Shown: positions 32,240 through 44,749 of the stretch, one piece after another
Position numbering within the stretch: the first letter of the stretch is position 1
Layout: every line of letters starts with the position of its first letter
NCBI RefSeq assembly: GCF_902148855.1
Contig: NC_043959.1
Span: 15,681,790 to 15,745,789 of the forward strand
Source of the DNA: Sphaeramia orbicularis
Lineage: Eukaryota > Chordata > Actinopteri > Kurtiformes > Apogonidae
DNA length: 64,000 bases
Reading direction: 5' to 3'
Made by a program: the position numbers and the translations under genes
Notes under the pieces: generated by a model
The model's input: the letters and a program-made list of their open reading frames with translations, nothing else
Database searches by the model: none
What the model was told of the DNA's origin: nothing

Positions 32240-32815
32240 TTCCAGCTAACTAAACTACACTTAACTAAACTACAGCTGACTAAATTACAGCTAACGAAAC
32301 TACAGCTAATTAAACTAGTTAACTCAACTACAGCTAATTAAACTACAGTTAACTAAACTACAGCAAATTAAACTACAGCTAGCTAAACTACAGCTAACTA
32401 AACAACAGCTAACCAAACAACAGCTAATTAAACTACAGCTAGCTAAACTACAGCTAATTAAACTACAGTCAGTGAAATGACAGCTAACTAAACTACAGCT
32501 AATTAAACTACAGCTACCTAAACTACAGCTACCTATACTACAGCTAATCAAACTACAGCTAATTAAACTACAACTAACTAAACTACAGTTAAACTACAGC
32601 TAATTAAACTACAGCTAGCTAAACTACAATTAAGCTAACTAAACTACAGCTAATTAAACTACAGCTAGCTAAACTACAGTTAACTAAACTACAGCTAACT
32701 AAACTTCAGCTAATTAAACTACAGCTAACTAAACTTCAGCTAATTAAACTACAGTTAACTAAACTACATCTAATTAAACTACAGCTAATTAAACTACTGA
32801 TAATTAAACTACAGG
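32240..32815. repeat. 15-bp minisatellite (CTAATTAAACTACAG)n
   Basis: About 38 units vary as AACTAAACTACAGCT. The minus-strand frame of Ser-Cys-Ser-Leu-Ile repeats is a by-product. Confidence 0.95.
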
Positions 32816-33389
32816 AGTCCGTTAAAGAGATTGTGGTGGATATTAGGGGGGCGTGCCTCTCACCCAGCAGGACAGTGGGTAGGGTTTACATTCCTGGTTT
32901 TTCTGATGCACTTGTTCCTGTGATCGCGTTGGTTTGGCGTTTCTGAAATAAAGGTCAGATCCACCTTCAGCTCCTGTCTTCTCTTCATCCTGCCACAATA
33001 TTAAAGATTGGATGATCAACTTAAACACAAATTAAACTGAAGTCGTTCTGTTTAAACTCAGACTTAACTGAAGTTGTATTTAAACTCAGACTAAACTGAA
33101 GTCGTCCTGTTTAAACTCAGACTAAACTTAAGTCATTGTGTTTGGACCTAAAATTATTATGGGATGCAGTGTCCAGTGAAGTGGTCACCATAGATGCTGT
33201 TACCATGGAGACCTAAACCACTGTGATGAATCTAGTCCTTATTTGAGATCAGGTTTATCATTTAAATCTCACATTAAACAGGTTTATAAAACGGCCTTTT
33301 TCCATCTGTGTCACTGGAGTAAAATCAGACAGATTTGAAAAAAATGATGCAGAGAAATGAGTCCATGCTTTTATTATGTTCAGATTTAT

Positions 33390-33427
33390 GGAAGAGGATT
33401 AGGGCCACTGAAAAAAAAAGTCCGATA

Positions 33428-33482
<55 letters not shown>

Positions 33483-34122
33483 GAGAAAAAAGTCCGAATT
33501 CTGAGGAAAAAATCTGAATTCTGACTTTTTTCTTAGAACTTTTAAATGAGTTTTTATCTACCTCTACTTGGTGCTAGCTAATGCTAACGCATTCAGAGCT
33601 GTTTAAGCTAACTGTATCAGTGTGAGTAGGAATATGACCGAGGAAAGGAAATGGATACACACACGAACATCTACAATAACTTTTCCTGTTTACTGAACAC
33701 TTCCACACTATTTTATTCCACACTATTATTCCACTGGAAAATAAACTTACCTTCCCTCGATGAAGAACACAGGGCCTTCAATCCACAATGATGACGATCC
33801 TAGCAAGAACCGTTAGCCACTTAGTACTTATATCTGCCTCTACAGCAAGTAAAACAACAAGTAAAACTCCATCTGTTCATCTAAGAGTGAAAATGGTTTC
33901 TGCCAGAACCCCCAGATGTATAAAAAAGTCACATAAATCCATCATTATGTCAGCCTGTTGTACTCCTGCATGTCAGAAAGCAAAAGTGACACTCTGCCTG
34001 ATTGTAAGAAAAAAAAATTAGGAATTCTAATAAAAAAAGTCAGAATTCTGACTTTTTTCTCAGAATAATAATTTTAAAAATGTGACCTTTTAATTTTTTT
34101 CCAGTGGAACTAATCCTCTTCC
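33390..34122. mobile_element. MITE with 21-bp imperfect inverted ends
   Basis: Left GGAAGAGGATTAGGGCCACT (33390-33409) is inverted at 34,102-34,122, where AGTGGAACTAATCCTCTTCC reads GGAAGAGGATTAGTTCCACT. Inside are AAAAAGTCAGAATTCTGACTT-type inverted modules at both ends and an ATT microsatellite (33,428-33,482). GTTCAGA occurs near both borders but not at matching offsets, so the target duplication is uncertain. Confidence 0.7.
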
Positions 34123-34323
34123 GTTCAGACTAGATTGTTTTGTTCTGTTTGGTTTATTTCACATTTAAAACATGTTTAATATGTTAGTAATTTATATATT
34201 TGCTGCGTTATTTGATTCATTTTCCTGATAAATTGGACATAAAGTCTTCATTCATTTTTCAAACCATCACTTTCTTCATATTTAATGTGAGGTCATGAAA
34301 TGACGTAAATAACCACGCTGTTT

Positions 34324-34909
34324 TTAACCCTTTCATGCATACTGGTCACTACAGTGGACAGTTATTCTACAGCTGCTCTCTTGTATATTCATGGATTTTG
34401 TTGTTTTATTTTCGTATCAGCCAACACAGTGGACGCTCATGCATCATCCCATACACAGCAATTCATACCATTACTGTAACTTTGCAGTTCTAGATAAACC
34501 TGATCTGCACTAACATGTTTGAGTGTAAATCAAGTGCTTGTTATTGTTATTAGACTGTAATTAACAGTTTTTGTTTTTTTAAACAAAATGGTTTCTTTTT
34601 TGCATATTATCTCCATGAAGTGAGTAATGACCTGTATTAGTGTATGTTAAAAGGCGAGAAAACATCAGATTAGCTGCATTAAAAATGTTTTTATGTTATA
34701 GTTTTCACACAGTATATCAGTAAATACGTTTCTTTGCTTCAAAAATTAAATGTATGGTGTCCACCTGAATGAATATTTTTGCAACTCCATGAAAAATAGG
34801 TTCATAAAAAATGTCAGTCGCATTGTTTTATTTAATGCCTAGAGGAATAAAAACACTCAGGAAAAAAAACGTAATTAATTCTCTCTTAATTCATGCATGA
34901 AAGGGTTAA
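34324..34909. mobile_element. piggyBac-like MITE with TTAA target duplication
   Basis: TTAA (34324-34327) then CCCTTTCATGCAT is mirrored exactly by ATGCATGAAAGGG then TTAA (34906-34909). The element is 578 bp between the TTAA copies. It carries no coding capacity. Perfect 13-bp ends and TTAA duplication are the hallmarks of piggyBac-type insertion. Confidence 0.8.
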
Positions 34910-36400
34910 TTGGTGTGTTATCTGCACAGAGTAGTAGCATTCTGTGTATGGAATTTTTTGTGCCAATATATTCAAACAAAATGTTTAAATTTTCAAACAA
35001 AATATATGAATTTGAAAGAATAAAAGTCACCCAGGCAAAAAAAAAAGGAATTGCAAAATCAAAACCTATAAGTTATAAACAAATGGTCTGTTATTGTGTA
35101 AAGTAGTAATAATAATATTATTATTATTGTATCAGTTTTAGAGCGCTTTTCTAAGTACTCACGGTATTTGTATTTTGCTCTTTTCACATCATGTCCTTTT
35201 GTTTCCACTTCTCTCTGCTCGTTTCTTGCTGCTGGTGATGCAGTTACACTTTTTCGTTTGCGCTCCGTGATTCTTTGTTTAGTTTTGACACAAACCTCTC
35301 GGGTGGGCGGATTCTTTAAGAGATACATCCTCATTGGCTAATACATTTTTGAGTGACACGATCAAAAATTGTGCCTTAATCTCATTATTCAAATCCAGAC
35401 TCAAATTCTTTCTGCTAAAGAAATAATTCTACATTTCATACGATGTTCATTTTAAACATTTTTCATGATTGTGAAAATTAAACCCTATGAGTCTTGATTG
35501 TTTTCACAGAAATAAAATATATTTATTTATTCTGCATACTTGTGATTTTTAAAACCTATATGTGAAGCTGTAAACAGTAAAGTGATGATTATTAACACTC
35601 TGCTTTCCTTACGGCTGGCTCGTTGAGGCTGAAACATAAAGAGGCACAAGGACAACAGGGTTTGAAGTTTGAAATCAAATATCTGATTTTTATGGACATG
35701 GACGGGACAAATGAACCGTCTATTATGAACACATGGACACAGAGGCTCAGGGACAACAGACAACAACAGGAGAGCCTTTCAGCCAATAAGAGGCAAGAAA
35801 GGCAGTACCTTCCCCTTCTTCCAAATTTATGACCTGAAAGTTGTTCGTATGGAGTTCAGGCGTCACATGACTATCCATCCAGCGAACAAGTGAACACCAG
35901 GTCTGTGTGTAAACAAAATGACATGATGTGAAGAGAGACAAACACCAAACACTTTACACAATAACAGACCTTTTTTTTTTTTGCAAGTTTGAGGTTTGAC
36001 GATTACTTTTTTTTTTTTGCTTGGATGACTTTTATTCTCTTTCCAATTCATATATTTTGTTTGAGAATTAAAAAGTTTTGTTTGAATACATTGGCACAAA
36101 AAAAATTTCATATCTGCGTCTGTGTTTGTACCACAGAGGGTCAGGGTTATGAACCACAGATCTTCAAAATGGTGTTGAAGAGCATGCGAAAGGATGAAAA
36201 TGCATATGTACAACACACCAAATGCCGTAAGAACTGCAGTGACATACGACACCATTTCATGAGCTCAGTTTCTTCATTTAAGAATCTGTTTGAGAATCCA
36301 GTGAAATATGGTTTGAAGTTGAACCTGTGAATTCATCTGGACTCGAACCTTCAACCACCTCTCGGCACGTTCATCATGAACTCAAACACAAACATGACCA
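34910..36400. other. intergenic stretch downstream of psmd13
   Basis: The stretch is AT-rich with short open frames only. Nothing was recognised. Confidence 0.35.
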
Positions 36401-36414
36401 ATCCATGAGACGTT

Positions 36415-36420
36415 TTTATT
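36415..36420 (-). terminator. psmd13: psmd13 polyadenylation signal
   Basis: AATAAA on the minus strand lies about 105 bases beyond the psmd13 stop codon, a usual 3' UTR distance. Confidence 0.6.
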
Positions 36421-36522
36421 GGCGTTTTGTGTCGAAGGTCCGAGTCATTTACAGAGTAATAAACAACAGCAGAGTAAACAAACAAACAAAGAAACCAGCA
36501 GGTCCAGGTGATGCGTTCAGGT

Positions 36523-39500
36523 TCAGGTGAGGATGTCGTGTGCCTGCTGTTCCACCAACATGGCCATGTTTTTAACATCCCCACACCAGAAGTCCAGACG
36601 CTCCTTCATCCCTTTAATCTGGAAACAACACCATAGCAGTGTTAAACACAAACTAACGGTTTCATTTCTACTCTTATAGGAAGCACCTTCAGTTCACATG
36701 TACATCTGTGTTTCAGCTCCAGTTACTTCAGCATGAATTCAAACCGATCAGTTTCATAGACACAGGTTTGAACATTTTTCTTCTTAATGACACAAAATCA
36801 CGTTTTAACTTCATGTGTTCGTGGTTGAAACTTCAGGTGCTATTGGGAATTTGAACTTACGAGTATGTTGTGTTCAAATGCTTTTATTGTCGTAGTGAAA
36901 TAAATAAAGGCTAATAAATAAATAAATAAAGGCAGTTTCTGGAGACCTGATTCTGTTTCAGACGAGTTCATTCACCTGATACAGCATTTGTTTTTGTAAA
37001 CTGTTCATATTATAAATGTGTAAAATCCTCAGAACATTAATAAAACCCTCGTTTATCATGGGCCATGAAGCCCTCGTTGCTCTCCACCATGTTGAAAAGG
37101 TCAAAGGTCATTTTCACCTTGGTTCTCCAGTGGAAAATATGATGCGATGAGGCATTCATGTGCAATCCACGAGTTCGTAACTAGTATTTCCCATCATTCC
37201 CAAAGCACCTAAAGGCAGCATAAATTAAAACTAACTGAAAACTCGTCACTTCCTCCAAATTCAACTCAGACTGGTTCAGGTCCAACTGTGACTCTGACTA
37301 AACTGAAACAGAAACCAACCCTTGACCCTGTGGAACCGACCTGCTGCAGGTCCAGGACTCTGGGCTGGACCCAGGTCATCTGGACCTTCTGGTCCACCTC
37401 GTCGATGTTCCCTTTGATCAAACCGACTGACAGAGCCTTCATGACCAGGAGCTCCACCTGCACACAAACATGGACCTATCAGGCACCACCCACACTTAGA
37501 CCCGACCCTCAAACAGACCACACCCCCCACACTCTGACCCTCAAACAGACCACACCCCCCACACTCTGACCCTCAGACAGACCATGCCCCTCACACTCAG
37601 ACCCTCAAACAGACCACACCCCCACACGCTAACCCTCAAACAGACCACACCCCCACATTCTGACCCTCAAACAGACCACGCCCCTCCACACTCAGACCTT
37701 CAAACAGACCACGCCCCTCTACACTCAGACCTTCAAAAAGACCACGCCCCTCCACACTCAGACCCTCAAACAGACCACACCCCCACACTCGGACCATCAA
37801 ACAGACCCCCCCACCCCCACCCCACACACACACACACACCCTCAGACGCTCAAAGAGACCATGCCCCCCTGGACGCTGACCCTCTGACCTCATTGACGGG
37901 GATTTTGGCACTTTGGGCGATCTCTGTGAAGGTCAGCTGTCTGTGATTGGCCGGTCGAGTGAAGGTCATCTGGAAGACAAGCAGATGAGTCTAAGCCTTA
38001 ACTTCTCTGTAGTTCAACTCCATGTATCACCTTCATTTATGACTATTCTCTGTGTTTGTTCAGTGTAAATCCTGTATTTTCTTCTCATGAATGTTCATTA
38101 AAGCTCATTAAAGCTGGTGGTTTTTGCAGATGTTCTTCTGGTAACATGGATGGACACACTGTGTATATTGGTGTAAGCGTCGCATAGTGTTACCATGGCA
38201 ACACAGACACAACTGCAGCGTAACCCATAAAGACCCAGTGTTGCTATTGTGGTACTTTTTTTTTTAAAATGACATTTTCTCTATTTCACCTTTAAGTCAT
38301 TTACCTGCATTTATTCTAATATTATCTTCTTTTTTGACATCTTTTCAGTGTAAATTCTATATTTTTTTTATCTAAATCAATGATTATGTAGATGTTCATT
38401 AAAACTCAGTAAATTCAAAGGTTATAAAATTAAAAATGGAGAAAACTGAAGAAAAAGGGACTTTTACAACAAAATCTACCAATAATTGAACATAAAACAA
38501 ACATCTACAATCTTATTTTGTTCATGGCAATTATTTTGTAAGTTTTTCAACACTGTAGTTTTTTTTATTAAATTTTGTTGCTATTTTTTCATGTTACATA
38601 TATTTTGTTGAATTATTTTTCATTTTTGTTCACTTTATTGATTACCGGCTGTTTTTGTTGTTTATTTAATTCCATTTTACTTGACTTTAGTACATTTTTT
38701 TTTAGCATTTTTTTTATCGTATTTATCATTTTGTAAACATTACATTCATTTTTGTTCATTTTATTCATCACTGGCTGTTCTTGTTAATTTTGTTGCTTAT
38801 TCTATTTTTTACTTCATTTTAGTAATTATTTTTGCAATTTTCTTCACATTATTATTTTGTACATTTTCATTTGTTTGTGTTCATTTTATGCATTATTTAA
38901 TCCATATAAACCCAGTGTGTCCATCCACTGTCATTGATCCAACTCCATGGGTTTTACTGGTGAATCAATGTTATAGAAGATGCCGGTGTTTCCACGGTCA
39001 CTACGGAGCCTCTGAACGTCCAAATATGGTCATATCTGATGACCATGAAAAAATGAAGAACTGTATTTTACCAGTTATTGTCATGGATTGATCGAATTAG
39101 TGGATCAACAGGTGTTAAACAGTTTAGATCACTAGATGGTTGTGGGTCTTTGGGTGTTTAAGGGTTAAATGTCCTCATGACAGATGTACGTGGTTCACCT
39201 CCATGACACAGAGCAGCTGGATCTTCTGCATCAGTTTGGCCTCATGTGCTGCCAGATCAGGCTGAAACCAAACACAACAAACATCAGCTGATGTTCATGG
39301 ATCAGCAGACGGTTCAGATCATATTTACCATCTGAGGACAAACACATGTTCATTAAAGAAAAAAAAACCTCCAAGATACAAATGTTCATATCAGTGGATG
39401 ATTAACACCATAAAAGTCACATTATTACATCTCCACACTTTAAAGGCTGAAGAAGAAACCAGATGGTTGTTTATGGTTGAATAATATTCATAAACGTTGC

Positions 39501-42500
39501 CAAACTTGACAGAGAACTCAGTCTGGACCAGTTCAGCGGTGGGTGGATAAACCCAGACCCAGCTGGTGGATTTGGGTTCACATTCACCTGTTGACCCCAG
39601 GCCGACTTGAAGCCCTGGAACTTCTCCACGTTTCCTCCATTGAAGGCGTACAGTGTGTCGATCAACCACTGTTTATCTGTGTTCCTCAGAGACTCCAACA
39701 CCGGATGCATCAGCTGATCAGAAAAACACAACATTTAACCACCGCACACACCCAGTAGCCAATCACAGCACAGCACACACCCAGCAGCCAATCAGACGGA
39801 GCAGACTCTCTCCAACACCCACCAGTTCTCCAAAGTTATAAACTCCTTCTCCTAAGAGTCCAGCCAATCCCAGAGTAAAGGCTCTCTCCTGTTTCTCAGT
39901 CTCTGGAGAAAAACAAACAAACACATAAATAAATAAACGTTCAGTCACATGTTCTGACCTTTGGCTCATTTTAAGAACAGTCTTGGTTTCCAAGTGAAAT
40001 TCATTAAAAGTGATAAAATAAAATCTGATGTTTCCATTTTCCAGGATCACAGAGGACCTGGACCTGGACCTGGACCTAGACCTGAACCTGGACCTAGACC
40101 AGGACCTGGACCTGGGTATATGAGACTAACAGACATAAATCTACATGGTCATGTTGAGTAAAATATCAGGGTTTGGATGAAAACCCTGTCAGTGAAGGTT
40201 TGTTGTTTGAGGTGGACCACTTGAAAACCAGAGACAAATGGACCCACTGATCTGTGACTCCGCCCACAGGCTGGAGAACAGCTACACATGTTAAGGAGTC
40301 CAGGCAGTGGGCGGAGCGTCCTCTCCTAGTGCCCCTCAGCTGTGGCATCCTGTCTCACCTGGCAGGTCTCTGATGTCCACACAGCCCAAGTATCGCAGAG
40401 CGTCCTTATAATACGCAGCGTGGTTCCCGATGATTCGATAATATTTACTGGACAGGTCGTAGAACCTGCCGTGGACCGAAGTCACGCCGGGAAGGTTATT
40501 CAACATCTCCTCCACCTCCTCGATGATTTTCTGAGCCAGAAAACACAAACCATGCATCAGACAGACTCCGGTGGACGATCCTTTACAACATGAACATACG
40601 GCAGGTTCTGAAGAGTTCTGGTTCACACGTCGTCATCCTCAGAACATCATGACAGTAGGGATGCACTGATTCCAATACCAGTATCGAGCATCAGCTCCGA
40701 TACTCAGTGTTTGTACCCGCATTCGTACTAGTAAAAGATATCTGATACAAATGCACCGATAGGACTTACGGCCGTGTGACATTCACAGTTCAGTGCAGCA
40801 GGTACGATGAGGAGTAATGTGTGGGGAGTGTGAAGAGTGTGGAGATTTAACAAAATAAATGATGGTGAGAAAAGTAACGTTGACTGCAAGTAACGTTAAA
40901 GACACCGACAGATACGGACGCAGCGTTCTGTCCGTCCTCTGCGTACATTCCATCTGTTTTCCAGGTGCTGGTGGATGCGTACCCAGACAGAGAATACCAG
41001 CAGAACCGTGGAGGTAGAGGATCTGTTCAAAGAGCCACTGTGGGAGTTAGTGAAAAACTACTGACACATTTAGGACAACTACCCAGGGCTGGACTGGGGG
41101 TAGGGAGCGGTGCGGACCGCTGCCAGCGGAAGTGAAAACTAAACTTATCGCTCATTTATCTTTTCTTTACCTGCTGAAGCTAAGCTTTTAAACCTTACCA
41201 GCGAAAACGCTGCAATATTAGTATCACATTAGTGTTGCCTCTGTCGTCTCCATGTTTGTTATTACTGACTTTCTTCTCCTTCTAAAAAAAAAAAAACTTT
41301 ACTCTTCTTCGTGGTATTTATCCAGTATAACTAATTAAGAGCAGTGCCCCCTGGTGGATTAATTGAGAAACGCTCATTCCAACACATTAAATGTCAGTAG
41401 CAGCACCTTGTTACAGTCAGACTAATGACAATGACAATAAAGCACATTTACAAAAGGAACTAAGAACTGGACTGGGATTATTAAGTACTCGTATCGGTAC
41501 TCGGTCTCAACAAGTACTCAAATGTAAGTACTCGTACTCGGTCTGGAAAAAAGTGGTATCGGTGCATCCCTATATGACAGAGCTCAGAGGTGTCACTCAG
41601 TTTAGTTCAGGTTCCACATTCAGACCCATGCAACCTCAGGTGGGCCGGACCAGGAAATATCAATATTGTTTTAGATCCCAGACCCCTGTTAGAAAACAAA
41701 CACCTGGATTAAACGGGTCCACAGACTGATGGACACAGACTGTTGAACATTTGTGTTAATTATGATCTGAGGATAACCTTATATTCTTTGTGTTATAGAT
41801 TCATTGAACAGAGACAGGAAATGAGAACAAGACCAGAGTGGTAGAAGGACACAGTAAAAGGCCTGATGGACCATATGGGATGTGTTCTCACAGTAGAATC
41901 ACAGTAGAACCACCGTAGAACCACATTAGAACCCAGAGTCCAGACGTGTTCTGACCTTTGTGGCAGGAAGGTCATTGATCTCCAATTTGAGGCTCCCGAT
42001 GGACGTCTTACAAAGGATGACAGCTTCATCACTGCTTTTGACCTGAAACACAAAAACACGTTTAAACCCAAACGTCAACATTTAAAAGAGCTTTGAATAT
42101 TGTCAGAGGACTCACTTTTTCCTTGGTTTTCTCCAGAAAAGTGATGGCATCTTTAGGATCTGAGAATATGGAATCAACGCTTAGAAAACATAAAACCTCA
42201 GTGTGAAACGTGTGTGTGTGTATGTGTGTGTGCAGCTCTAACCTGGCATCTGTCGGGCCACGTACAGGATGATTTCCACCAAGGACAGAGGGTTAATTCT
42301 AGAACAGAACAGTAAATGAAGAGCTCAGACACACAGACTGAGATGGAACCAAACTCCAGTAAAGGTGAGAATGAAACTGTACCTGTGTTCAAAGTCACTG
42401 AGGAAGTTTTCATAGAGCTGAAACAACAACACCACTCATCAGTATTATCAGCGTTAACATGTGCAGATGAGTTTGTATTTATTTTGTGACACTGGAGAGA

Positions 42501-43809
42501 ATTTAATTGACTAATAAATGATTACAGATAAGCTGTTTGTAGATGTTCTGTTGATGCTGGGGACTTACCTGAATGAGGCCGTCTCCGGTCTGGAAACACG
42601 GATCTTTGACAAAATCTGTGAGCTTCAGAGTGAGCTGATGCCACAACCTGTGGACACGAACACAGATCAGACCCAAGGAAAAACAGATCAGAACCAAGGA
42701 AAAACCGGGATTTGGGAACTGGGCATCATGTGTTACTACAAACCTCCTTTCATTCCTAAACTCTGCTTTGATTAAATAAAAACATTTCAACAGTAAAATA
42801 ATTACATTACAGTCCCGATATTTCGGTCCCATAATCCGCTCATTCACATTTTTATTTACTGAACCCAACTTAAAAGAAGACAATTCTCCACTTTTTAAAT
42901 AATGTTCAATGTCTCATGACCTAAGGAAATAAAATGACATAATGAAAATGATGGATATACTGACACTGATGAACTTGACTTCCAAACCAAAAATGAATCA
43001 ACTGAAACATTCTGTCTTTTCCATATCTATAGAATAGGCTCCCTTCATACATCAAACACACTAAAAATTTACATTTATTAAGAAAATAAAACACTCAAAC
43101 AGAACTACTAAAGAAAATGCAGGAATAAAAATGATTGTTTTGACTCTCACAAACCAAGGTTCTGTAAAAGATAAAAGTCTAAATGTTTTAAGGTTTATTG
43201 TTGAGATGAAATGTTCAGCTGATGATAACAATGACTGGTAAACTTTTTACTGTATTTAGTAACTGTCTCTGTATTTTAACGAACCCCAGGAAGAGAAACA
43301 ACCACTATAATGGAAGATAATGAGGATCCGAATAAACAATAAGATGCATGATTTGTTATGTTTGAGTTTTAATACTTCCATCTGCTTAAATGGTTTAATT
43401 TAGTTGTTTCTTCATATCTACCGGGTTGACCACCAGACAATCTGAGCAAAAAACATTTTATTTGTATATCTATCTCGGAACAACAGTTAATCTTAATTTA
43501 ACGTCAGTAACGTGTGACAAAACATCTGAAACAACAATAAAAAATACAGGTTTTAACGCTGTGCTTCACTGAAAATCACCAGGTAACATTAGCTTAGCCG
43601 TAGCTAATGCTAGCTCCGTGACTCAGCGTGCGGTTCCAATGAATGAGTTGTCGTTAGCCTAGCCTAGCCTAGCCTAGCCGTAGTTGAGCTCCGGTGTTAA
43701 AGTCCCACCTTTTGTTGTACAGCTCCTCCAGTCCGTGCCACTCCGCCGCCATCTCCGGTGTAGAGCTGCTGCTCTGCTGCTGTTTGAGGTACCCGCTAAC
43801 ATCTTTCAT
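36523..43809 (-). CDS. psmd13: 26S proteasome non-ATPase subunit 13 (Rpn9), 13 coding exons
   Basis: PSMD13/Rpn9 is a PCI-domain scaffold subunit of the 19S regulatory lid. Coding exons are 43809-43709, 42647-42569, 42417-42383, 42298-42243, 42159-42116, 42042-41956, 40530-40359, 39902-39823, 39713-39588, 39261-39199, 37969-37889, 37457-37341 and 36618-36523. All are bounded by AG/GT, phases agree, and the total is 378 aa (human 376). Recognisable stretches are [94 protein letters not shown] and the PCI/winged-helix part [20 protein letters not shown]. The protein ends [11 protein letters not shown]. The gene looks intact. It is transcribed away from sirt3, sharing their intergenic region. 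Introns carry an hAT-like element, repeat family A and tandem repeats. Confidence 0.97.
37495..37870. repeat. about 31-bp minisatellite in psmd13 intron 11
   Basis: The unit is CAGACCACACCCCCACACTC plus AGACCCTCAAA, about eleven degenerate copies, between exons 11 and 12. Thr/Pro/His-rich frames are artefacts. Confidence 0.9.
38221..39168 (+). mobile_element. interspersed repeat family A, copy 3 (long form, psmd13 intron 10)
   Basis: It begins TAACCCATAAAGACCCAGTG and ends GGGTGTTTAAGGGTTAA, imperfect inverted ends. The right 260 bp match copies 1 and 2 closely. A second fragment related to the left part of the family (GTGTAAATCCTGTATTTTCT) lies just outside at 38,046-38,115. Confidence 0.6.
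40050..40117. repeat. (GGACCT)n hexamer repeat
   Basis: About eleven units carry GGACCTA and GAACCT variants, in psmd13 intron 7. Confidence 0.9.
40656..41572. mobile_element. hAT-like DNA transposon remnant (917 bp) in psmd13 intron 6
   Basis: The ends are TAGGGATGCACTGATTCC and GGTATCGGTGCATCCCTA, inverted apart from one or two mismatches. They are flanked by CATGACAG on the left (40648-40655) and TATGACAG on the right (41573-41580), a 7/8 match for an 8-bp target duplication. Subterminal TACTCGTACTCGG and GTATCGAGCATC modules are typical of this teleost hAT group. No transposase frame survives. The central part (about 41,085-41,200) looks like a separate inserted repeat. Confidence 0.75.
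41580..41800 (-). mobile_element. nonautonomous hAT-like repeat family B, copy 3 (inverted)
   Basis: It begins CTCAGAGGTGTCACTCAG and contains GTTCCACATTCAGACC, the reverse of family B. It abuts the hAT-like element at 40,656-41,572 directly. Confidence 0.55.
43655..43680. repeat. (CCTAG)n pentamer run at psmd13 exon 1/intron 1
   Basis: Four to five CCTAG units lie about 30 bases inside intron 1 from the exon 1 donor. Confidence 0.8.
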
Positions 43810-44749
43810 GGTAGCGAAGTTAAAGGAATTTTATTAAAAAGACAGAAAAAAGTACGCTTCAGTTTTCTGCGCTTGAGTAACTTGCGCATGCGCAATAGTC
43901 TAGGGCAACGTCTTCTTCGTCTTCTTTAAAGAGGGTTAATCAACAACTTTCAGAAGCATTGGCGCCACCGTCTGATCTGGAGTATGGATAATTTATTTAC
44001 TTATTTAATTAACAATTTTTATTTTTATTTCTTTGTTTCTGTTTTTATGGACGTCTTTATTTGTATTTTATTTCGTTTGATGTATATTATATTTTTATTT
44101 TGTTACTTTTTTTTTTTTTATCATATTGCAACATATGTTGTGAATTATGACACAGTTACATATATGATAATTATTAAATCTATAATTATATTGACTGACA
44201 TAAACATGGATATAAACATGCTGGATTAATGTAAATTCATATAGTTTGTGTGTTGAACAGAGCTGAATAACGGGTAGACACCATACTACAAAAATAATAA
44301 AAAATGTGTTTATTTGTTTAATTTTACCGTTCTCCTCATTTAAAATGAGGATTTAATTCTTTACTATTTGTTTTTTTTAATCTGACTTTCATGTTTGTTC
44401 TTTTTTTCAGTTTTTTAATGCCAGTGTATGATCTATTTTATGACTCTCTTCAAAATCCAAAGACTTTTAATCCGTTTAAATGAACCATTGGCTTATTTAT
44501 TCTACTTCTGTATATAGTTTCTATTATTGTTATTCCTTATTTTATTGAGTTGTCAGAACAGAACTAAACCCTGTGGATCATGGTCAGGTGTTTGTCGTGT
44601 GTTGTTCGTTGTGTCCAGCAGGAGGCGCTGACGCACCGGTGCATTGGATCCTACCCGTTAATAAACTGTAGAAGAAGAAGCCAACGGTAAACACAGAGCT
44701 GTTTGACATTAGTTCTGATGTTCGTCGTCGTCTCGTGGTTCCGGTTGTG
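43810..44749. promoter_or_regulatory. shared intergenic (divergent promoter) region of psmd13 and sirt3
   Basis: The two start codons face away from each other across about 940 bases. TGCGCATGCGCA at 43883-43894 is a perfect palindromic NRF1-type site 74 bases upstream of the psmd13 ATG. The mammalian SIRT3-PSMD13 pair is also divergent with a bidirectional promoter, which is established knowledge. The middle (43,930-44,600) is very AT-rich and may be an inserted element rather than promoter. Confidence 0.7.
43883..43894. promoter_or_regulatory. NRF1 palindromic binding site
   Basis: TGCGCATGCGCA matches the NRF1 consensus YGCGCAYGCGCR on both strands. NRF1 commonly drives TATA-less housekeeping and mitochondrial genes, which suits psmd13 and sirt3. 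Confidence 0.75.

Noticed and set aside
32240-32815. CRISPR-like regularity of 15-bp units (also at 31,783 and 63,068)
   Set aside because: Units are contiguous without unique spacers, and the genome is a vertebrate's.
32820-33000. Possible retroelement terminal repeat (AATAAAGG and a C/T-rich end)
   Set aside because: No partner repeat, primer site or coding remains were found nearby.
33788-34021. 77-codon plus-strand frame
   Set aside because: It lies wholly inside a MITE and has no recognisable similarity.
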